Under the pieces are notes generated by a model. The model was not told the DNA's origin and did no database searches. It saw only the letters and a program-made list of their open reading frames with translations. Shown in pieces: positions 1 through 5,660 of a stretch of DNA of 6,078 bases. Each line of letters opens with the position of its first letter. The first letter of the stretch is position 1. A program made the position numbers and the translations under genes. Origin of the DNA: Ruminococcaceae bacterium UBA1447 (GTDB taxonomy: Bacteria > Bacillota > Clostridia > Oscillospirales > Acutalibacteraceae); contig DCTF01000176.1 in NCBI GenBank assembly GCA_002329225.1, forward strand, positions 507-6,584, in the 5' to 3' direction.

Positions 1-445
1 GCATATGGACGAGTTTATGGCGGCCTATTACGGGGAAGCCGCACCTTTTATTAAGGAATATCTTACCCACATGACGGCGAAAATTATCGCTTCCTCTCAT
101 TCCTTTACTTTTGAGTGGCACTTCCAGTCGCTGCTTATGACCAACAAAGAAGTTCGTGCCATGGATGACCTTTGGGATCAGGCGGAGGCTGCGGAACTTA
201 CCGAAGCTCAGCGCTTTAATGTGGAAGTCGCACGCCTTTCTTTCCAATATTACAAAGCCAATATATTCCGCGGAGAATTTTTCTTTACCAATCCTTTCCG
301 GGCGATTCACCTTAGACGGCTGTACGATGACCTTATAGACCACGGAATTACCGTAGTTTGTCCGTTTTCTCCGATGCCTGCTAAGGACGAGATTAACTTT
401 TTCTTTACCGTCCCCGCACACTGGAGAGATAAAGACCAATGGTAA
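1..445 (+). CDS. C-terminal part of a DUF4838-like protein (5' end outside window)
   Basis: The reading frame is open at the left edge and stops at TAA 443-445, so this is the last ~147 residues of a longer protein. The ATG at 5-7 is probably an internal Met, since no ribosome binding site can be seen before it and the first residues (MDEFMAAYYGEAAPFIKEYL) already sit in a conserved-looking block. That 'eF...YYGeAAp.ik.Yl' block resembles the C-terminal part of DUF4838 proteins, large proteins often found with glycoside hydrolases and polysaccharide utilisation genes; this is recalled family knowledge, not a search result. The rest is helical, rich in aromatic residues, and ends FFFTVPAHWRDKDQW. 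No membrane segment is visible. Catalytic residues, if any, would lie upstream, so enzymatic activity cannot be judged. A hairpin 40 bases after the stop probably ends the transcript. Confidence 0.6.
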   Translation, partial: HMDEFMAAYYGEAAPFIKEYLTHMTAKIIASSHSFTFEWHFQSLLMTNKEVRAMDDLWDQAEAAELTEAQRFNVEVARLSFQYYKANIFRGEFFFTNPFRAIHLRRLYDDLIDHGITVVCPFSPMPAKDEINFFFTVPAHWRDKDQW

Positions 446-486
446 AAGACACCTTACCGACAACCGAACATTAACTTGAAAAGACG

Positions 487-514
487 CACCGCCCCGGCAA
501 ATGCCGAGGCGGTG
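487..514. terminator. Bidirectional rho-independent terminator between convergent genes
   Basis: CACCGCC (487-493) pairs with GGCGGTG (508-514), and CGGCA (495-499) pairs with TGCCG (502-506) around a two-base loop, giving a 12-bp GC-rich stem with one C/A mismatch. The plus-strand tail (TGCATTATTATCTT) is only moderately T-rich; on the minus strand the stem is followed by CGTCTTTTC. It lies between the stops of the convergent genes ending at 445 and 543, so it plausibly serves both. Confidence 0.75.
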
Positions 515-542
515 TGCATTATTATCTTGGAAGATTAGAGCA

Positions 543-1271
543 CTATTTGTTGAGCAAAGGAGTTTTACATTTTTTACATTTGTCCGCATTGATGTCGTTG
601 AGTTTCGTACAGGCTACACATAAAATTTGGGTGTCCCGTGATTTATCGTATTTTTCAAACAGATGCAGGCCTTTGTGATGACGTACTTTGTCCCCTTCGT
701 TGTAGTATTCATAAATACTGGCGTTACGCCCGCCGGGTATTTCCATTTTTATAACTTTTCCGCTGTCCTTGCGTATTCTCAGTTCATAAACATACCGGCA
801 AGTAGTGAAGCCGCCATCGTCATCGCTATCCTCCACACGGTAATATCTCTTATTCTCTATCACTCCGTCCCAGGTTTTGTCCGCAGCCTTTCTTAAAGAA
901 GTAATAATAGCTATTACACAGAACATTCCGCCCAGCCCCAGGCCGTAATAAAGGGATTTAGGGAAGTCTATATCCCCCGAAGTATTGCCGTAAATGGGGA
1001 AACCTACAATGAAAGCAACGGAAATGATAGCCGCAAACAGGAAAATCCATATTTGGCTTTTCTTATTTAAAGAAGTATAAGCGGGGTCGTTAATTCTTTG
1101 GGAAAAACCTACAAGGCCGGTGCCGGGCATTACAGACGGCTGAGGCGGAATAAATTGGGGTGCCGGAGCAGTTTGAGGGGCTGAAGCGGTTTTGGGAGCC
1201 AAAGCAAAACCGCAGTTCGCGCAGAATGATGCGCTTTCTGTACTTTGCGTACCGCAATTCGGACAAAACAT
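543..1271 (-). CDS. Membrane protein with N- and C-terminal zinc ribbons
   Basis: This encodes 242 residues of unknown function. An N-terminal zinc ribbon has C3/C6 and C17/C20 (CPNCG...CANCG). A Pro/Ala/Gln-rich linker follows (about 25-50), then two hydrophobic segments at about 73-94 and 107-126, probably a membrane hairpin with both ends in the cytoplasm. Residues ~134-210 (TWDGVIENKRYY... to LHLFEKYDK) look beta-rich and recall the small soluble domains next to membrane helices in DUF3592-like proteins, a weak resemblance. A second zinc ribbon closes the protein with C218/C221 and C232/C235. Both ribbons have identical CxxC-X10-CxxC spacing. The start is well supported by AAAGGAGGT (1279-1287) seven bases upstream. 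It is monocistronic as far as visible, with its own promoter at 1352-1380. Zinc-ribbon plus membrane-helix proteins are common in clostridia and mostly uncharacterised. The gene call is secure; the function is unknown. Confidence 0.9.
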   Translation of the reverse strand: MFCPNCGTQSTESASFCANCGFALAPKTASAPQTAPAPQFIPPQPSVMPGTGLVGFSQRINDPAYTSLNKKSQIWIFLFAAIISVAFIVGFPIYGNTSGDIDFPKSLYYGLGLGGMFCVIAIITSLRKAADKTWDGVIENKRYYRVEDSDDDGGFTTCRYVYELRIRKDSGKVIKMEIPGGRNASIYEYYNEGDKVRHHKGLHLFEKYDKSRDTQILCVACTKLNDINADKCKKCKTPLLNK

Positions 1272-1329
1272 AAAGCTGACCTCCTTTAAAATATAACAGA
1301 AGAATTGTTTTATTTTTGACCATGATTAT

Positions 1330-1357
1330 TATAATATTGCCGGACAAGAATATTATA
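1330..1357. repeat. Inverted repeat over the zinc-ribbon promoter, possible operator
   Basis: TATAATATT (1330-1338) and AATATTATA (1349-1357) form a perfect 9-bp inverted repeat separated by 10 bases. The right arm contains the minus-strand -10 box and the axis (~1343) falls next to the predicted start of transcription. A protein bound here would cover the promoter. Its low GC makes chance occurrence more likely than for a GC-rich palindrome, so an operator role is tentative. Confidence 0.4.
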
Positions 1358-1380
1358 CCATCCGGATTGCGAAAAATCCA
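1352..1380 (-). promoter_or_regulatory. Promoter of the zinc-ribbon gene (extended -10)
   Basis: On the minus strand, TGGATT (1375-1380) is followed after 17 bases by a perfect TATAAT (1352-1357) preceded by TGG, so TGGTATAAT is an extended -10 box. The -35 box is poor (3 of 6 matches), as is usual for extended -10 promoters. Transcription would begin near 1345, leaving a leader of about 75 bases before the ATG at 1271. A second minus-strand TATAAT lies at 1328-1333 but has no matching -35. Confidence 0.65.
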
Positions 1381-1447
1381 TATAAGAAAGCCCGAAAGGC
1401 GGAAAACTCCCGAAGTCAAAAGCGAATATAATTTTACTCTGTTTTGT

Positions 1448-1475
1448 TTGACAAGTCTCTTCCCGCTGTGATACT
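1448..1475 (+). promoter_or_regulatory. Candidate promoter of the sulfatase gene
   Basis: A perfect TTGACA (1448-1453) is followed after 16 bases by GATACT (1470-1475), which matches TATAAT at four positions and is preceded by TGT, an extended -10 feature. It would give a leader of about 120 bases before the ATG at 1601. No better plus-strand candidate was seen closer to the gene. Confidence 0.35.
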
Positions 1476-1600
1476 CTTTTACCGTTGATTTCGGGAACAA
1501 TTTGAAGATTACATTGTCAATTTTTTGAATGCTTATTTTGATGGTTTCCGGTAGAAAAACAACTTACACCAAATCGGAGGAATAAAAAGGAGAGGGAAAA

Positions 1601-2950
1601 ATGAACGGCAAAAAACCGAATGTGGTTCTTATAAACTGTGACGATCTGGGCTACGGGGACTTGGGTTCCTACGGCAGCAAGGTTAATAAAACCCCTTACA
1701 CCGACCGCTTGGCAAAAGAGGGCTTGCTCTTTACATCCTGCTATGCCGCCTCTCCCGTGTGCTCCCCTTCCAGAGCGGCCCTGCTTACCGGCTGCTATCC
1801 CACACGGGTGGGTATAGACCGGGTGCTTTTCCCGGGTGACTTTCTCGGCTTGAGCCAAGACGAGTTTACCATGCCGCAACTGTTTAAAAATGCCGGTTAC
1901 GCCACCGCCTTGGTGGGCAAATGGCATTGCGGCGACCAAAAAGAGTTTTTTCCGGGTAAGTTCGGTTTTGACAGCTATTACGGTATACCTTACAGTAACG
2001 ATATGGGTATGATGGCGGGCAGGGACGACCCTGACAACTCTCCGCCTTTACCCGTAATGAGCGGCGACGAGGTTATTGAAGAACAGCCTGACCAGAGGGC
2101 GATAACGGAACGTTATGTGGAAAAATGCGTTGAGTTTATACGGGCAAACCGCGACAATCCCTTCTTTTTGTACTTTGCCCAAATGCATGTGCACCTGCCC
2201 CATTATGCGGCGGAACGTTTTGTGCGGGAGTCCGAAAACGGGGATTTCGGAGCCTGTGTCGCCTCGGCGGACTGGGCGAGCGGTGCGGTGATTTTTGAAC
2301 TTGAACGCCTTGGCCTGTTGGAAAATACATTGGTGATATTCACCTCGGATAACGGTTCCCGGGCAGACCGGGGGGCGAGCAATTACCCGTTGAGGGGCAA
2401 CAAACAGACCACCTGGGAGGGCGGTCAGCGCATACCGATGTTGGTATATTGGAAGGGCAAAATAAAGCCCGGCACATGCGATGAACTTATAACTCAGATG
2501 GATATTCTGCCCAGTCTTGCCGCCATGTTGGGGGAAGACTTGGGGGATAAACCCATTGACGGGCTTGATGTTTCGCAAACTCTTTTAAAGGGCGGTCCTT
2601 CCCCCCGTAAAGACTTCGTCTACTATGCCCCTCAGGGCAGACTTGAGGCGGTGCGCAAGGGCAAATGGAAACTCCATTTATATAAAGGGCGTAAAGAACA
2701 AAAACTGCTCTTTGACTTGGATGCGGATATGGGGGAAGAAAATAATCTTTACGATGAATATCCCGAAGTAGTCAGTGAGCTCACTGAGCTTTATGAACTG
2801 TACAGGGAAAAACTCGGCGACTCAATCACCAAAACCAAGGGGAGCGAGGCGCGCCCCGGCGGGATAGTGGAAAACCCCGTTAACCTTACCGTCTACAATC
2901 CCGACCACCCCTATTACATTGCCGAGTACGACAAGGGGGATATCGGCTGA
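1601..2950 (+). CDS. Cys-type sulfatase (arylsulfatase family, S1-like), no signal peptide
   Basis: This 449-residue protein belongs to the formylglycine sulfatases, which hydrolyse sulfate esters, often on glycans. The signature CSPSRAALLTG starts at C54, the residue oxidised to formylglycine, with R58 following. Expected metal and active-site residues are present: D14 and D15 (NCDDLGYGD), K107 and H109 in GKWH, H196/H198, D250-N251 in TSDNGS, and K268 in RGNKQTTWEGG. The C-terminal sulfatase subdomain follows, with GKWKLHLY (354-361) and LFDLDADMGEENNLYD (370-385), and residues to ~440 form a short extension. The length is usual for the family. No signal peptide or membrane segment precedes NVVLINCDDLGYG, so it appears cytoplasmic and would act on imported substrate. 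AAGGAG (1587-1592) lies eight bases before the ATG. The Cys-type site needs a radical-SAM maturase (anSME) under anaerobic conditions, and none is in the window. The substrate cannot be told; the layout recalls arylsulfatase A and GalNAc-6-sulfatase relatives. Confidence 0.95.
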   Translation: MNGKKPNVVLINCDDLGYGDLGSYGSKVNKTPYTDRLAKEGLLFTSCYAASPVCSPSRAALLTGCYPTRVGIDRVLFPGDFLGLSQDEFTMPQLFKNAGYATALVGKWHCGDQKEFFPGKFGFDSYYGIPYSNDMGMMAGRDDPDNSPPLPVMSGDEVIEEQPDQRAITERYVEKCVEFIRANRDNPFFLYFAQMHVHLPHYAAERFVRESENGDFGACVASADWASGAVIFELERLGLLENTLVIFTSDNGSRADRGASNYPLRGNKQTTWEGGQRIPMLVYWKGKIKPGTCDELITQMDILPSLAAMLGEDLGDKPIDGLDVSQTLLKGGPSPRKDFVYYAPQGRLEAVRKGKWKLHLYKGRKEQKLLFDLDADMGEENNLYDEYPEVVSELTELYELYREKLGDSITKTKGSEARPGGIVENPVNLTVYNPDHPYYIAEYDKGDIG

Positions 2951-3013
2951 CCCTTGCATTAGTCAGGAAGTGCAACAACTCCGGACGAATTATTAAAAAC
3001 TCCAAACTAAAAT

Positions 3014-3040
3014 GACGGGCAGAGAATTTCCCTGCCCGTC
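3014..3040. terminator. Bidirectional terminator between sulfatase and DUF3048 genes
   Basis: GACGGGCAG (3014-3022) pairs perfectly with CTGCCCGTC (3032-3040) around a nine-base loop. On the plus strand it is followed by GTTTGTTGTTATAT and on the minus strand by ATTTTAGTTTGG, so both sides have a T-rich tail. It lies in the 110-base gap between convergent stops at 2950 and 3061. Confidence 0.85.
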
Positions 3041-3060
3041 GTTTGTTGTTATATCAAGAC

Positions 3061-4173
3061 TTAATTAACCGATTCTCCTGAAGAAACGGAAGTCTTGGCT
3101 TTAGTAGCCAAGGGTACAAAACCGATGTAAGATTTACCGGGTGTCAGGCGCAATTCGCTTCCGTCGGAATCATAGAGTTTCAGCGGGGATGAGGGAGTAT
3201 TCCCTTTTTTCCAGGTGATGGTGCGTCCCATACCGCCGGAGGCAAAATACCCCTCACCGCCGGTCAGGTCCATCTCCCGGAGAATTGTGTTGTTGTAGGA
3301 AGTTACCGGCAGATAAAGCAGAATTACATTTGTAACCGCCATCTGCTTACCGCCGTCCTCCTTCATGGGCTTGCCGTTCATATGATTATAGTAGAGCTTA
3401 TCGCTTTCATTATAGTCAAAATTGTGCCTGTAGGAGGAAGAAAACTCAAAGTTAATCTTTTTTACAATCTCCCCGGCTGTGGAGGCGTTTTCCGCAAACT
3501 TAAACGGTTCGGCGGCATCGGGCCTGACATTCATGTTGTAATTTTTGTCGGCAATGCCTTTTATTATGCTTTCCCCGTTGCTGTAACCCGTGTGTTCGAG
3601 GGCGACCTTGCGGGATTTATCCCGGAAAAAGTACTTGCCGTTCAAACCGTTCAGGTTGTTTACACCCCGTTTTTTAATGGCGTCTTCCGCCACAAAACTC
3701 CAGCCCCAATGTACAAAAATTGCGTCAAATCCCTCGGCAACTTCCACAAAATCGTGGCGAGCGCTGCGCATGGGGCCCACTTTGGGAATATCCCTCGGGT
3801 CGGCATAATACCAGACCATTCTGGATATTCCGCCTTCCACAAGGTACTCGGTTACAATATCCGGCGAGCAAAAGCCCCACTGAGGCCGAGCATCAGGGTG
3901 ATTTTCCACCACTACGGCAACAGGTCTTTTGCCGACGGCATCGGCCTTAAAACCGGGTAAGCCCGTCAGGGGGTTGATTATGACAGGCGGCTCGGTCACG
4001 GGTTGAGTGGCGGTTTGAGTCTGTGTTGTTGAATAGTCCTCAGCGTCCGGAATCGGATTGCTGCCCGGTGAACAACCGGTAAAAACAATTCCCGTTAGAA
4101 CTGCGACCGAAACTATTGCCATGAATATTTTCCTGCCCGGCATTCTGAACTTTTCTACTGCACTTTTTATCAT
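3061..4173 (-). CDS. DUF3048 (YerB-like) lipoprotein
   Basis: With the chosen start this encodes 370 residues. A basic N-terminus and hydrophobic stretch (15-31) end in a lipobox, FTGC, with C34 as the lipidated residue, so the mature protein should be anchored outside the membrane. A Thr/Gln/Pro-rich linker (40-64) follows. Residues ~67-205 match the N-terminal DUF3048 domain: NPLTGL (67-72), RPVAVVVEN (83-91), ARPQWGF, DIVTEYLVEGGISR (105-118), VGPMRSAR (132-139) and the AIFVHWG block (151-157). Residues ~250-355 fit the C-terminal DUF3048 domain, ending near LTPGKSYIGFVP. The Bacillus relative YerB sits beside pcrA and ligA, but this one stands alone and its molecular function is unknown. 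The frame is open to an ATG at 4260; I prefer 4173 because AGGGGGG (4180-4186) lies six bases before it and the likely promoter (4211-4239) lies inside the longer version. It shares a terminator with the convergent sulfatase gene. Confidence 0.92.
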   Translation of the reverse strand: MIKSAVEKFRMPGRKIFMAIVSVAVLTGIVFTGCSPGSNPIPDAEDYSTTQTQTATQPVTEPPVIINPLTGLPGFKADAVGKRPVAVVVENHPDARPQWGFCSPDIVTEYLVEGGISRMVWYYADPRDIPKVGPMRSARHDFVEVAEGFDAIFVHWGWSFVAEDAIKKRGVNNLNGLNGKYFFRDKSRKVALEHTGYSNGESIIKGIADKNYNMNVRPDAAEPFKFAENASTAGEIVKKINFEFSSSYRHNFDYNESDKLYYNHMNGKPMKEDGGKQMAVTNVILLYLPVTSYNNTILREMDLTGGEGYFASGGMGRTITWKKGNTPSSPLKLYDSDGSELRLTPGKSYIGFVPLATKAKTSVSSGESVN

Positions 4174-4179
4174 ATAAAG

Positions 4180-4186
4180 CCCCCCT
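4180..4186 (-). promoter_or_regulatory. Ribosome binding site fixing the DUF3048 gene start
   Basis: The minus strand reads AGGGGGG six bases before the ATG at 4173. It is an imperfect but strongly purine-rich Shine-Dalgarno sequence, and it places the start directly before the lipoprotein signal peptide. The upstream alternative start at 4260 would add 29 residues in front of the signal peptide and has no comparable site. Confidence 0.75.
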
Positions 4187-4210
4187 GTTGTTTGGTGTTT
4201 TCTTGAATGC

Positions 4211-4239
4211 ATTATACCGATTATACGCCTTGTTTTCAA
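4211..4239 (-). promoter_or_regulatory. Promoter of the DUF3048 lipoprotein gene
   Basis: On the minus strand TTGAAA (4234-4239) is followed after exactly 17 bases by TATAAT (4211-4216). Transcription should start near 4204, giving a leader of about 30 bases. A second TATAAT lies nine bases upstream (4220-4225), so the -10 region is a short direct repeat (GTATAAT twice), but only the downstream copy has the right spacing to the -35 box. Confidence 0.8.
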
Positions 4240-4260
4240 CACGGCATTAGGAACTTGCAA

Positions 4261-4430
4261 AGAATTTTTCCGGCAAAAGACATGATTTTTTCACAGCGCT
4301 GTTTTAAAAGATGGCGCTGTATTGCTTATTTTGAACATTCTTTAGCGCTTTACAGCAACTGAATTTGCATAATTGGTGATATCTAACAGGATTTTACATT
4401 GTCGGGCACCATAAAACTCAAATTATTCCA
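4261..4430. other. Intergenic stretch between the divergent DUF3048 and serC promoters
   Basis: No gene is supported here. The stretch holds a 10-bp palindrome, ACAGCGCTGT (4293-4302), a second GCGCTGT at 4314-4320, and AGCGCT at 4344-4349. ACAGCGC (4293-4299) can also pair with GCGCTGT (4314-4320), but no T-tract follows and the stretch lies upstream of both predicted start points, so a terminator is unlikely. The rest is AT-rich without recognisable structure. Confidence 0.4.
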
Positions 4431-4460
4431 TTGACTTGAAACGGGTAACCGCCGTATAAT
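4431..4460 (+). promoter_or_regulatory. Promoter of the serC-serA operon
   Basis: TTGACT (4431-4436, five of six matches) is followed after 18 bases by a perfect TATAAT (4455-4460). Transcription would begin near 4467, giving a leader of about 60 bases before the serC ATG. The -10 box lies at the centre of the long inverted repeat at 4436-4483. Confidence 0.8.
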
Positions 4461-4483
4461 TGTACCCAAGTTTACCGTTTCAA
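4436..4483. repeat. Inverted repeat centred on the serC -10 box, probable operator
   Basis: The left arm TTGAAACGGGTAAC (4436-4449) and right arm GTTTACCGTTTCAA (4470-4483) are inverted copies matching at 12 of 14 positions, including nine in a row at the outer ends (TTGAAACGG/CCGTTTCAA). The arm centres are 34 bp apart, about three helical turns, so both would face the same side of the DNA. The axis (4459-4460) falls within the -10 box. Since transcription should start near 4467, the left arm is not transcribed, which argues for a protein-binding DNA site and against an RNA hairpin. The binding protein is unknown. Confidence 0.6.
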
Positions 4484-4515
4484 AAGTGAGCGGTTCGTGT
4501 ATCCAAATATTTAAT

Positions 4516-4520
4516 GGAGG
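4516..4520 (+). promoter_or_regulatory. serC: Ribosome binding site fixing the serC start
   Basis: GGAGG sits seven bases before the ATG at 4528. The resulting N-terminus, MARVFNFSAGPSMLP, matches where SerC proteins normally begin. An in-frame GTG at 4486 would add 14 unrelated residues and would place this ribosome binding site inside the coding region. Confidence 0.9.
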
Positions 4521-4527
4521 CAAAAAA

Positions 4528-5607
4528 ATGGCAAGAGTTTTCAATTTCTCGGCGGGGCCGTCCATGCTGCCCGAAAGCGTTCTCAACAGAGCGGCGGCGG
4601 AAATGCTCGATTACAAGGGTAGCGGGCAGTCCGTAATGGAAATGTCCCACAGATCCAAGGTGTATGAAGAGATTATCTTCGGCGCGCAAGAGCTTTTCAG
4701 GGAAGTATTAGGTGTCCCCGACAACTACAAAATCATTTTCTTCCAGGGTGGCGCTACCCTGCAGTTCGCCGGTATCCCCATGAACCTGCTCAACGGTTCC
4801 GGTAAGGCGGACTATGTTTTAAGCGGTCAATTCTCCACCAACGCTTATAACGAAGCAAAAAAATACGGCGATGTTAAGGCGGTAGCCTCTTCCAAAGACA
4901 AAACTTTCTCCTATATTCCTGAAGTTAAAAAAGAGGATCTTACACCTGATGCGGACTATTTTTACATCTGTCAGAATAACACAATTTACGGTACCCGCTT
5001 CACCGAGTTGCCGGACACAAACGGTGTTCCCTTGGTGGCCGACGTATCTTCCTGCTTTTTGTCGGAACCCATGGACGTATCAAAATACGGTTTGATTTTC
5101 GGCGGCGCCCAGAAGAATGTTGCCCCCGCAGGTCTTACGATTGTTATCGTACGTGAAGATTTAATAGGCAATGCCGGACCGGATACACCCACGGTTATGG
5201 ACTACAAAATTATGGCGGAAAACGACTCCATGAAAAACACACCGCCCTGTTGGTCAATTTACATCTGCAAACTTGTGTTGGAGTGGATTAAAAATTTAGG
5301 CGGACTGTCCGAAATTAAGGCCCGCAACGAGATGAAGGCAAAAATACTTTATGATTTTCTGGATTCCAGCAAGATGTTCCACAATCCCGTAAATCCGAAA
5401 GACCGTTCCATGATGAACGTCACCTTTGTTGCCCCGACGGACGAATTGAACGCTCAATTTGTCAAAGCGGCTGCGGAAGCGGGTTTTGTAAACCTCAAGG
5501 GTCACCGCTCCGTGGGCGGTATGAGGGCATCCATCTACAATGCCATGCCTATCGAAGGGGTCGAAAAACTCGTTGAGTTTATGAAGGCTTTTGAGGCGGC
5601 TAACTGA
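4528..5607 (+). CDS. serC: Phosphoserine aminotransferase SerC
   Basis: This 359-residue protein has the usual SerC length. It is a cytoplasmic PLP enzyme that transfers an amino group from glutamate to 3-phosphohydroxypyruvate, giving O-phosphoserine, the second step of serine synthesis; the family can also act in pyridoxine synthesis. Motifs in order: NFSAGPSMLP (6-15), MSHRSKVYEEI (39-49) with H41-R42, QGGAT (73-77) contacting the PLP phosphate, CQNNTIYGT (148-156), ADVSS with D172, and GGAQKNVAPAG (192-202) with K196 as the PLP-binding lysine. Near the C-terminus GHRSVGGMRASIYNA (325-339) holds H326, R327 and R333 for substrate phosphate and carboxylate. Where E. coli SerC has a Trp stacking on PLP (GYWAAS), this protein has F102 (GQFST). 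It is the first gene of an apparent operon with serA, 53 bases downstream with no terminator between. Its promoter carries a long inverted repeat suggesting repressor control. Confidence 0.97.
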   Translation: MARVFNFSAGPSMLPESVLNRAAAEMLDYKGSGQSVMEMSHRSKVYEEIIFGAQELFREVLGVPDNYKIIFFQGGATLQFAGIPMNLLNGSGKADYVLSGQFSTNAYNEAKKYGDVKAVASSKDKTFSYIPEVKKEDLTPDADYFYICQNNTIYGTRFTELPDTNGVPLVADVSSCFLSEPMDVSKYGLIFGGAQKNVAPAGLTIVIVREDLIGNAGPDTPTVMDYKIMAENDSMKNTPPCWSIYICKLVLEWIKNLGGLSEIKARNEMKAKILYDFLDSSKMFHNPVNPKDRSMMNVTFVAPTDELNAQFVKAAAEAGFVNLKGHRSVGGMRASIYNAMPIEGVEKLVEFMKAFEAAN

Positions 5608-5660
5608 TTGTATTTCAACTAACACTGCTGAAAGCCTAAAAAAATGAAAGGTCTGATATT

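Larger units (their letters stand above)
1272..1600. other. Divergent intergenic region between zinc-ribbon and sulfatase genes
   Basis: This 329-base AT-rich stretch holds no convincing gene. It contains the ribosome binding site, promoter and inverted repeat of the minus-strand zinc-ribbon gene (1279-1380), a candidate plus-strand promoter (1448-1475) and the sulfatase ribosome binding site (AAGGAGAGGG, 1587-1596). A further GGAGG at 1576-1580 is too far from the ATG to be the main site. I see no riboswitch-like or terminator-like fold in the presumed 5' leader of the sulfatase gene. Confidence 0.6.

Noticed and set aside
1090..1500. A 136-codon minus-strand frame running into the zinc-ribbon gene
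   Set aside because: It overlaps the zinc-ribbon gene in another frame and covers that gene's promoter and leader, so it is not a plausible gene.
1517..1939. A 140-codon minus-strand frame over the sulfatase start
   Set aside because: It is antisense to the conserved N-terminal catalytic region of the sulfatase; the low-complexity Gly/Ala/Arg-rich product is typical of a shadow frame.
2048..2578. A 176-codon open frame on the minus strand
   Set aside because: It lies wholly antisense to the sulfatase, whose motifs are intact, and its translation shows no recognisable domain.
3382..3960. A 192-codon open frame on the plus strand
   Set aside because: It is antisense to the DUF3048 gene, has no convincing ribosome binding site and shows no family resemblance.
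4174..4260. A longer N-terminus for the DUF3048 lipoprotein starting at 4260
   Set aside because: The predicted promoter lies inside this stretch, the added 29 residues would precede a normal signal peptide, and the good ribosome binding site is at 4180-4186.
4486..4527. A GTG start giving SerC 14 more residues
   Set aside because: The family begins at the MARVFNFSAGP segment and the GGAGG site at 4516-4520 fits only the ATG at 4528.
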